This document shows positions 1 through 7,300 of a stretch of 10,356 bases of DNA, piece after piece. The notes beneath the pieces are model-generated. The model made no database searches, was not told where the DNA came from, and was given only the letters and a program-made list of their open reading frames with translations. The position numbers and the translations under genes were made by a program. Positions within the stretch are counted from its first letter, which is position 1. Each line of letters opens with the position of its first letter. The stretch lies in contig DUEF01000171.1 in assembly GCA_011176555.1 (NCBI GenBank), positions 1 to 10,356 on the forward strand. Reading direction: 5' to 3'. This DNA is from Caldilineae bacterium (lineage in GTDB: Bacteria > Chloroflexota > Anaerolineae > J102).

Positions 1-1842
1 ACACCAACCAATACGCCCACGCCTACCGATACGCCACCGCCAACCTGCTCCGAACAAGTGGCCAATGGCGGCTTCGAGTATGACGCCGACTGGACGATGC
101 CAACGACGGCCAGCACGGCTCGGTACAGCGCCACCTACGCCCATAGCGGGCAACGCTCGGTCAAGATCGGTCTCGTTCCCTTACCCAGCGCCAATATCCC
201 CTTCAGCTTCAGACCAGAAAGAAGCCTGTTGGGTGAAACCGCACCGCTGGGAGCCAGCTATTCTTCCTCCTACCAGACCATCAATCTGCCTGACGGCTCC
301 GAGAGCATCACGCTCGATTTCTGGTACTTACCCGGCACAGAAGACACCAGCGGCGATTTCCAACGCGTCGCTCTGCTCAAACCGGGCACCTACAGCATGG
401 TCAAGGAACTGATGCGGGTGCTAGAAGATGATGGCGTCTGGAAACACGCCACCTTCGATCTGACCCAATACGCCGGTCGCAACCTGGTGCTCTACTTCAA
501 CGTCTACAATGACAGCACAGGGGCAAGCGGACGCACCTGGATGTACGTGGACGATGCCAGTGTCATTGCTTGTCCTGCCGATGCTGCGACACCAACACCC
601 ACGCCTTCGCCCACGCCCACAACCGAACCAACGGCGACAGCGACGCCCACCGCTACCCCCACGACACCGCCATCCAGCCCTATCGTACGGGTTGGCGGCG
701 GCACAGTCACGCCCGGCGATAGCATCACGGTTCCGGTGACCATGGAAAACATCCCAGGTGACGGTGTCGGCGCAGCCACCTTCGAGGTGCGCTACGATCC
801 ATCCGTGCTCTCCCCTTCATCGTGCAATGCTGATCCGGACAACCTCTTCGACTTTGCCCAGTGCAACATCGATTTCGACAATGATGGCATTAACCCCGAC
901 AGTGTGCGCGTTACCCTGGTCAGCACCGCAGGCGTGCCCGGAACCAGGCCCCTTGCGAACATCACCTTCGATGCGACTGGCGCACCAGGCGATTCCTCGC
1001 TAATGGACTTGATTCTAAGCACATTCACCGATCCGGACGGTCAAACCATCGCTGCCACTGTCATCGACGACACGGTGACGCTCACCAGCGAGGCTGGCGG
1101 AAACGGCGATGTCAACTGCGATGGGCAGGTCAACTCCGTCGATGGCATGTTCATCATGCAATATGATGTGGGGTTACGCGCCGCCAGTGACCAGTGTCCG
1201 CCCCCGGCAGGCACATTGTATCTGGCCAATTGCGACGTGAGCGACGACGGCCAATGCAATGCGGTCGACGCCTTATTCATCCTGCAATGCGATGTTGGCA
1301 TCCCCAACACGCTCTGCCCCGCCACCACTGTTTCGCAAGCGCTGACAGCCCTATCCGACACAGTGGCTGAAAGACCGGACCGCCTGCGAGCTCTGGAAGC
1401 GAATGCCCAGTTGGGCGTGGATGTACACGTACTCTTCCCGGATGGCCAGGTCACCGTTCCCATCTACACCAACATCCTCTCCGATAACCTGGGCGCCGCC
1501 ACGGTGCAACTGCATTACGATCCGCAAATACTCCGGCCCGTCACCTGCACGGCCGATCCCGATAACGACTTCGACTTCGGCCTGTGCAACACAGACTTCG
1601 ATAACGACGGCATCGGCACCGACGCCGTAAAACTGAATGCGATCTCAACCGCCGGCTTCAGCGGCGTCACACGCCTGGCCGAGATCACCTTCCAGGCCAT
1701 TGGCCCTGACGGAAGCGCATCCAACTTGGAGTTAGTCGCTGACACCTTCGCCAACACCAGCGGCATTCCCCTCGATCTATCCATCCAGGACGGGAAGGCG
1801 CTCATCTACTCACAGCGCCTCTTCCTGCCCGCCCAACGCTAA
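1..1842 (+). CDS. Secreted modular protein with NGGFE domain and cohesin-dockerin-cohesin tail (5' partial)
   Basis: The frame is open from the first base, so the true start lies before the window; 613 residues are visible. Modules in order: Pro-Thr linker (residues 1-15); a jelly-roll-like domain (about 16-191) beginning CSEQVANGGFE and bounded by Cys, homologous to the C-terminal domain of the downstream protease; a second Pro-Thr linker (about 196-227); a cohesin-like domain (about 228-362); a type I dockerin-like pair (about 369-434) with calcium-loop motifs DVNCDGQVNSVD and DVSDDGQCNAVD; a second cohesin-like domain (about 473-605). It ends RLFLPAQR. Both cohesins carry a matching insert with two Cys 13 residues apart and a DFDNDG loop. 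Cohesins and dockerins are calcium-dependent binding partners, so an extracellular adhesive or assembly role is inferred. The missing N-terminus may hold an enzyme, perhaps a protease as in the next gene, but this cannot be seen. An internal GTG at 58 falls inside the NGGFE domain and is not a credible start. Confidence 0.85.
   Translation, partial: TPTNTPTPTDTPPPTCSEQVANGGFEYDADWTMPTTASTARYSATYAHSGQRSVKIGLVPLPSANIPFSFRPERSLLGETAPLGASYSSSYQTINLPDGSESITLDFWYLPGTEDTSGDFQRVALLKPGTYSMVKELMRVLEDDGVWKHATFDLTQYAGRNLVLYFNVYNDSTGASGRTWMYVDDASVIACPADAATPTPTPSPTPTTEPTATATPTATPTTPPSSPIVRVGGGTVTPGDSITVPVTMENIPGDGVGAATFEVRYDPSVLSPSSCNADPDNLFDFAQCNIDFDNDGINPDSVRVTLVSTAGVPGTRPLANITFDATGAPGDSSLMDLILSTFTDPDGQTIAATVIDDTVTLTSEAGGNGDVNCDGQVNSVDGMFIMQYDVGLRAASDQCPPPAGTLYLANCDVSDDGQCNAVDALFILQCDVGIPNTLCPATTVSQALTALSDTVAERPDRLRALEANAQLGVDVHVLFPDGQVTVPIYTNILSDNLGAATVQLHYDPQILRPVTCTADPDNDFDFGLCNTDFDNDGIGTDAVKLNAISTAGFSGVTRLAEITFQAIGPDGSASNLELVADTFANTSGIPLDLSIQDGKALIYSQRLFLPAQR
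586..681 (+). repeat. Pro-Thr linker-coding low-complexity tract
   Basis: ACN-CCN codon alternation (TPTPTPSPTPTTEPTATATP and similar) separates the NGGFE domain from the first cohesin. It is an extended, probably O-glycosylated extracellular linker. A further stretch of the same kind occupies bases 1-45 at the window edge. Confidence 0.8.
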
Positions 1843-1889
1843 AAACGCAGGGCGACAGAGTACCCCCCGTCACCCGTCAACACACTTAC

Positions 1890-1929
1890 AGCCCCGGGGC
1901 AATCCGAAGATCGCCCCGGGGCTCTTTTT
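1890..1929 (+). terminator. Rho-independent terminator after the cohesin/dockerin gene
   Basis: A perfect 11-bp GC-rich stem (agccccggggc at 1890-1900, gccccggggct at 1913-1923) with a 12-nt loop is followed by a run of five T (1925-1929). It lies 47 nt after the TAA stop of the upstream gene. This separates that gene transcriptionally from the protease gene. Confidence 0.9.
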
Positions 1930-1945
1930 GTGCTTGATCAAAAAC

Positions 1946-2039
1946 GTCATATCGACGACCGCAGAGAGGAGATATCCCCCAGGTGGTAGGCGTACGTGGT
2001 GAATATGCGGGGGGATATCTCGCTGCGCTTCGATATGAC
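1946..2039. repeat. 94-nt imperfect palindrome, REP/MITE-like
   Basis: The outer arms gtcatatcga (1946-1955) and tcgatatgac (2030-2039) are perfect complements. The inner arms gagatatccccc (1969-1980) and gggggatatctc (2010-2021) are also perfect over 12 bp. Between them, cgcag (1960-1964) can pair with ctgcg (2023-2027). The loop is 29 nt (1981-2009). There is no ORF. No clear target-site duplication is visible at the edges. The layout resembles the dispersed GTCATnTCGA...GAnATnTC palindromes I recall from many environmental bacterial genomes; that family assignment is from memory and unverified. With the flanking sequence it fills most of the 1930-2113 gap. Confidence 0.75.
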
Positions 2040-2053
2040 CTCCTTATTCCTGT

Positions 2054-2082
2054 TTGAACTCTCGCCGTTGATGGTGTAGGCT
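2054..2082 (+). promoter_or_regulatory. Possible sigma70-like promoter for the protease gene
   Basis: TTGAAC (2054-2059) and TAGGCT (2077-2082) are 17 nt apart, just past the palindrome and 32 nt before the ATG. The -35 matches consensus well, but the -10 matches at only about three positions, so this is weak. A promoter is expected here because a terminator closes the upstream gene. Confidence 0.25.
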
Positions 2083-2113
2083 TGTCGCCGAACTCAACTT
2101 TTCGGAGAACCCA

Positions 2114-4213
2114 ATGCGACGCACCGTCCCGATTTTTGCAACACTATCCACACTGCTGGTGCTGGCCCTGTCGATTTTCACCCAGAGCACGCTACACGCC
2201 AGCCCCCCCGTTCCATCACAAACAAACAATCCCGAGCCCGGACTAAGCCCCCCCTACGCCACAGATCACGTTCTGGTCAAACTGACGCAAAGCTACGCTT
2301 CCGAGCCGCCGGCCGGTTACGAACACATCTTCGGAAACTGGTACCGAGCGGCAGTGCAGCCGCACGAAACTATCGAGTCGACGTTGGCGCTTCTCGCCGC
2401 TTCGGCCCAGGTGGAAATCGTGGAACCCGACTACCTGCTCGGCATCGGCCCAGTGCACGCCCGACACCTGCAGATCACCCCCGCCGAACGCCCGACCGGC
2501 CAGCCCGACTTCACCCCCAACGATCCATTTTATCCCCGCCAGTGGCATTTCCCGCCCGTCCAGGCGCCTGCCGCCTGGACGAGAACGCAAGGAGACGGCG
2601 TCACAGTCGCCATCATCGATTCCGGCATCTCGAAAGGCACAGATCTCGCCTGCCGCACCTTCGTCCACGATTACAACGCCATCACCAACCAGAGCGGCCC
2701 TGGCGTCGCCGATGATGACTACGGACACGGCACGCACGTGGCGGGGACGGTGGCGCAGTGCACCAACAACGGCCTTGGCGTCGCCGGCCTTGCCTTTGGC
2801 GTCAACCTCATGCCTGTCAAGGTGCTCAACGCACAGGGAACCGGCTACGCTTCCGATGTGGCTCAGGGTATCGATTGGGCTCGCGCACAGGGAGCCGCTA
2901 TCATCAACCTCTCTCTGTCGGCGCCCTGCAACGGCCAAAGTTGGCCAGGATGCTCCTTCTCCATCATCGATAGTGCTATCACTGCCGCCGCGGCTGCCGA
3001 CGTTTTCATCGCCGCAGCCGCCGGAAACAATGGCGATTCATCAGTAGGAGCGCCCGCCAACCATCCCGATGCAGTGGCTGTGGCCGCTGTCGATTACAGC
3101 CTGAATCGGGCGACTTATTCAAATCGGGGTTCAGCGCTCAGCGTCAGTGCGCCGGGAGGGGACCTGTACAAAGACGAGAACAACGATGGCTATGGCGACG
3201 GCGTGCTGCAACAGGCTAATTTTGACGGCTTGTGGGGCTACTATTACGTCGATGGCACCTCCATGGCCTCACCCCACGTGGCCGGGGCCGCCGCCATGCT
3301 GCGAGCGCTGTTTCCCCAGGCCTCCCGACATCAGATCCAGTCAGCCCTGGAAACCACAGCCCTGGACCGGGGAGCGCCAGGATTCGATAGCTATTTCGGT
3401 TACGGCGTCATTCAGATTGCGGATGCCATCGATGCGCTCGGCCAGCAGTTCCCCACACCCACATCAACCATGACCGCCACGCTGACTCCCACCAGCACGC
3501 CCACCCCGACCATCTCACCGACGCCCACAGCAACGCCAGCGCGACTCCCCGAAGTCTGGCTGCCGTTGCTGTGGCGATCCTATCGGCCACCTACGCCCAC
3601 GCCAACACGCACACCAACGTCGACGCCTACGCCTACGATCACCCCATCAGCCACACCCGTTCCCACGACTTGCGCGGAACTCGTGAGCAATGGCGGTTTC
3701 GAGGAAAACAGCGCCTGGATCTTCCCCGTTACGCCCAACCGGGCCCGGTATACCTGGAAAACCGTGCACAGCGGCCAACGATCGGTCGAGCTAGGCATGC
3801 AGCCAGAGGCAGCCAGGCTGGCCGGGCGCGCAACGGATGGCGGCATCATCGGCCAGGCGAACGAGTGGAACCCCGCCACAGATGACATCTACGCCATCGC
3901 CTACCAGTCCCTGCACGTCCCTTCCGATATCGAGACCGCCACCCTGACGTTCTGGCATTGGCTCGGCACAGAAGACAGCAACGGCGATTGGCAACGAGTG
4001 ACGCTGATCTCGCCGGAAGATTTCCACACCATCGCTGAGCCCATGCGGGTGCTGGCGCATTACGGTGACTGGCGACAAGAGACCTTCGATGTGACGCCTT
4101 TCAAAGGCCAGGACATGCTGCTCTACCTCCAAACCTACAATGACGACGATGGCAGGAACACCTGGATGCAAATTGATGACATCAGCCTGAAGATCTGCCG
4201 TGTAGTTCAATGA
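2114..4213 (+). CDS. Secreted subtilisin-family (S8) serine protease with C-terminal NGGFE domain
   Basis: A 699-residue extracellular endopeptidase. The ATG at 2114 has GGAG at 2104-2107, 6 nt upstream. A signal peptide (MRR, then a hydrophobic run; likely cleavage after A29 in TLHA-SPP) is followed by a prodomain-like region (about 50-115) that in this family assists folding and inhibits the enzyme until cleaved. The catalytic set is intact: D169 (AIIDSGI), H205 (YGHGTHVAG), oxyanion N305 (AAAGNNGD) and S383 (DGTSMASPHVAG). The catalytic domain ends near 440. Then come a Pro-Thr linker (447-475), a short hydrophobic motif EVWLPLLWRSYR (480-491), a second Pro-Thr linker, and a jelly-roll-like domain (about 520-696) beginning TCAELVSNGGFE. 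That domain aligns with the one in the upstream gene, sharing HSGQRSV, a GTED block and MRVL. It is likely a binding module; the ligand is unknown. A terminator and palindrome precede the gene, and no clear terminator follows. Confidence 0.95.
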   Translation: MRRTVPIFATLSTLLVLALSIFTQSTLHASPPVPSQTNNPEPGLSPPYATDHVLVKLTQSYASEPPAGYEHIFGNWYRAAVQPHETIESTLALLAASAQVEIVEPDYLLGIGPVHARHLQITPAERPTGQPDFTPNDPFYPRQWHFPPVQAPAAWTRTQGDGVTVAIIDSGISKGTDLACRTFVHDYNAITNQSGPGVADDDYGHGTHVAGTVAQCTNNGLGVAGLAFGVNLMPVKVLNAQGTGYASDVAQGIDWARAQGAAIINLSLSAPCNGQSWPGCSFSIIDSAITAAAAADVFIAAAAGNNGDSSVGAPANHPDAVAVAAVDYSLNRATYSNRGSALSVSAPGGDLYKDENNDGYGDGVLQQANFDGLWGYYYVDGTSMASPHVAGAAAMLRALFPQASRHQIQSALETTALDRGAPGFDSYFGYGVIQIADAIDALGQQFPTPTSTMTATLTPTSTPTPTISPTPTATPARLPEVWLPLLWRSYRPPTPTPTRTPTSTPTPTITPSATPVPTTCAELVSNGGFEENSAWIFPVTPNRARYTWKTVHSGQRSVELGMQPEAARLAGRATDGGIIGQANEWNPATDDIYAIAYQSLHVPSDIETATLTFWHWLGTEDSNGDWQRVTLISPEDFHTIAEPMRVLAHYGDWRQETFDVTPFKGQDMLLYLQTYNDDDGRNTWMQIDDISLKICRVVQ
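3452..3538 (+). repeat. Pro-Thr linker-coding tract 1 in the protease
   Basis: Thr/Pro/Ser-rich low-complexity coding sequence joins the protease domain to the EVWLPLLWR motif. It is built of near-repeats of ACN-CCN codons. Confidence 0.8.
3587..3670 (+). repeat. Pro-Thr linker-coding tract 2 in the protease
   Basis: This second Pro-Thr tract lies between the WLPLLWR motif and the NGGFE domain. Having linkers on both sides of the motif is unusual and suggests that the final domain was added as a linker-plus-domain cassette. Confidence 0.8.
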
Positions 4214-4225
4214 ACCACCAACAAA

Positions 4226-4255
4226 TTGATCTACCCAAATCGGGCCAAATATGTT
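4226..4255 (+). promoter_or_regulatory. Possible promoter for the nuclease/5'-nucleotidase gene
   Basis: TTGATC (4226-4231) and TATGTT (4250-4255) are 18 nt apart. Each matches the sigma70 consensus at about four of six positions. They lie 13 nt after the protease stop codon and would give a leader of roughly 90 nt. Read-through from the protease gene is equally possible, because no terminator is seen between the two. Confidence 0.3.
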
Positions 4256-4334
4256 ATTCTGGCACCGTTATGGGATAGCCTGCTTCTGGAGCCGGACAGG
4301 CAACCTGGGATTTCCCCCACTAAACTCGGCTCCT

Positions 4335-4352
4335 CTTTCCAACGGAGGAAAG
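4335..4352 (+). promoter_or_regulatory. Shine-Dalgarno with possible sequestering hairpin
   Basis: GGAGG at 4344-4348 lies 7 nt before the ATG at 4356 and fixes that start. The same stretch can fold as ctttcc (4335-4340) with ggaaag (4347-4352) around a 6-nt loop, which would bury part of the Shine-Dalgarno. Upstream, ggagccg (4288-4294) can pair with cggctcc (4327-4333). Regulation through these folds is inference only. Confidence 0.5.
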
Positions 4353-4355
4353 CAA

Positions 4356-7300
4356 ATGAGACGATCTCACGTCAAAATCCCGCTTGTGTTTGGCGCTGTG
4401 CTCATTTTGATCTTCGCTTTGAGCATCGGCGCGAGTGCATCTCATCTTGGTACGGAGTCAACCTCGCCAGACGCCGTAATAAGTAGTGTGCTCATCAACG
4501 AATTCATCGCCACGCCGTCAGACAGCGAAGCTGTCGAAATCTGCAATACCACTGATGCTGAAATCGACATCAGCGGCTGGACGATGGACGGCGCGACGAT
4601 CAACGCTGGCGTCGTCGTTCCCGCCAATGGTTATGTCGTGTTGGACGATAACAACACTTCCGGCATTGGCATCTCCAACGCTGGTGAAGTGCTCGAACTC
4701 GTCGACGACGGTGGAGTCACCATCGACCTGGTCGGGTATGGCGACGATGGCGGGGCCCCGAAACCGGAGTACAGCTTCTCCACCGCACGGGTTCCCGATT
4801 GCGCCACCACCGGCGATGACGGCATCGACTGGAATACAGACGAATCGCCCACCCTGGGCGCTGCCAACGACGGCCCCGCCGCCAACCTGGGCGGGAGCAC
4901 CGTCACCATCAACGAAGTCGATCCCAACAACGGCGTCGCCTTCATCGAACTGTACAACAGCGGCGAAGTTGCCGTCGATCTCTCGGGCTGGCGCATCTCG
5001 GTCGATGACAGTTACGACATCCCGACAGGTCAATCCATTCCCGCCGCCGGCTTCTGGGTGCTGGATGAGGCCGACTTCCCCGGTTTCTTCAGTCTCGGCG
5101 CCAGCAAGGACAACGTCTATCTCTTCAATGCCGCTCACGAGCGCGTCGATCAGGTGGGATGGGACGCCGCCCCCGGCAGCAGTTGGAACCGCCTGCCCGA
5201 TGGCGCTGGCGCAAACGATGGTTACCAACAGGCGCACACGCCGTTGACAGCGCAAGATCCCACCAAGAATGCCAGCAATGCTCCTGCTACACCGGTTTTC
5301 ATCATCAATGAAACAGACGCCGACATGTCGGGAACCGAAACCACGGAGTTCATTGAACTGTACGATGGCGGGGTTGGAAATGCAGCATTGGATGGCCTGG
5401 TGGTTGTGCTCTTCAACGGCTCAGACGACCAATCATACGAACCGGTCTTCGATCTCGACGGCTACACCACCGACGCTAACGGCTACTTCCTCATTGGCGG
5501 CTCGGATATTGTTGGAGCCGACATCACCGTAACCAATAATTACTGGTTGCAAAATGGCGCTGATGCGGTGGCGCTGTATGAAGGAAACGCCGCCGATTTC
5601 CCCAACGACACGCCAGTCACCACCGCCAATCTGCTCGACGCCATTGTCTATGATACCAATGACAACGACGATGCCGGTTTGCTGCCATTGCTCAATGCCG
5701 GACAACCGCAGGTTAACGAAGATGGCGCTGGCGACAAAGACAACCATTCCAACCAACGCTGTCCAAATGGCGAAGGCGGCGCCCGTAACACCGATACCTA
5801 CACGCAGGACACGCCCTCGCCCGGTGCAGAAAATGTCTGCGCACCTCCGCCCGTCGAAGCCTGTGGCGATCCCTTCACCCCCATTTTCGACATCCAGGGT
5901 AATGGCAGCGCCAGTCCCCTGGATGGAACGCCGGCATCCACCGAGGGTGTTGTCACCGGCGATTTCCAGGCAGGTGACGAATTAAGTGGCTTCTTTATCC
6001 AGGATGAAACGGGAGACGGCGACGCAGCCACCTCCGACGGCATCTTTGTGTACGCTCCGGGTAGCCTGGATGTTGCTGTCGGCGACCTTGTGCGTGTGCA
6101 TGGCACAGTGGAAGAACACTACGGCTACACCCAAATCAACAGCGTCAACTTCCTTGCAGTATGCAACTCAGAAGCATCCACCCTGCACGCAGCAGCGGCA
6201 GCGGCCATCCCCCCCACAGCACTCGACCTACCAGTGACCGCTACAGACGATCTGGAACCATTCGAGGGCATGTTGGTCACCTTCCCCGAAGAGCTAACCG
6301 TCACCGAACACTACAACCAGGGCCGCTATGGCGAAGTCTGGGTCTCTGCCGATGGGCGCTTGTTCAATCCCACCCATGTGGCTGATCCCGGCGCACCCGC
6401 CCAGGCCGTGGGTGAGGACAACGACTTGCGACGATTATTGATTGACGATGGCAGCAATGTCCAAAACCCGCCAGTGGTTCCCTACATCGGTGCAAACGAC
6501 ACCCTGCGCCTGGGAGACACGATTACAGACCTGACCGGCGTGCTGGGCTACAGCTACGGCAACTATCGCCTCCAACCGACCATTCCACCAGCGTTCGTGC
6601 GATCCAACCCTCGCACCGCCGCGCCAGAGGATGTCGGGGGAATGCTCAAAGTCGCCAGCTTCAACGTTCTCAACTACTTTACAACCATCGACGATGGCAA
6701 CAATAACGCTCGCGGCGCAGATTCAGACGCCGAATTCGTCCGCCAACGCGACAAGATCATCAACGCCATGCTCGCGGTGGATGCAGATGTCTTCGGTCTG
6801 ATGGAGATCGAAAACAACGGCTACGGCGCAGGCAGCGCTATCCAGAACCTGATCGACGGCCTGAATGCTGTCGCCGGCGCCGATGTATACGCTTTCATCG
6901 ACCCCGGCGCGCCCTCCATCGGTTCAGACGCTATCGCCGTTGGTCTCCTCTACAAACCGGCGTCTGTCACTCCTGTCGGCAATGCGGCGATTCTCGACTC
7001 ATCGGTCGACCCGTCGTTCAATGACACCAAGAATCGTCCCGCACTTGCCCAGACGTTTAGCGACGGTGCAGGCAATCGTTTCACGGTCGCCGTCAACCAT
7101 CTCAAATCGAAAGGCTCTGACTGCGACGCGCTGGGTGATCCAGACACCGGCGACGGCCAGGGCAACTGCAATCTCACCCGCACCAGCGCCGCCACCGCTC
7201 TGGCCAACTGGCTGGCGACTGACCCCACCGGCAGCGGTGATGCCGACGTCCTCATCATCGGCGACCTGAACTCCTACGCCAAAGAGGATCCCATCACCGC

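Noticed and set aside
1105..1302. EF-hand protein or thrombospondin type 3 repeats in place of a dockerin
   Set aside because: Two loops with D-x-N/S-x-D-G-x-x-x-x-x-D, each followed by a short helix (FIMQYDVG, FILQCDVG), and the cohesins on both sides favour a dockerin.
2243..2938. A 231-codon minus-strand open frame opposite the protease
   Set aside because: It is a shadow of the subtilase frame, which has intact Asp, His and downstream Asn and Ser motifs.
4256..4355. A c-di-GMP-I (GEMM) riboswitch
   Set aside because: There are scattered similarities (ggatagcc, agccgg, ggcaacc), but the order and the conserved core do not match the class as I know it.
4518..5255. Minus-strand and alternative plus-strand open frames of about 250 codons over the lamin-tail region
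   Set aside because: They overlap the clear LTD-coding frame, have no ribosome binding site or domain, and show Ser/Pro/Thr- or Val/Gly-rich composition typical of shadow frames.
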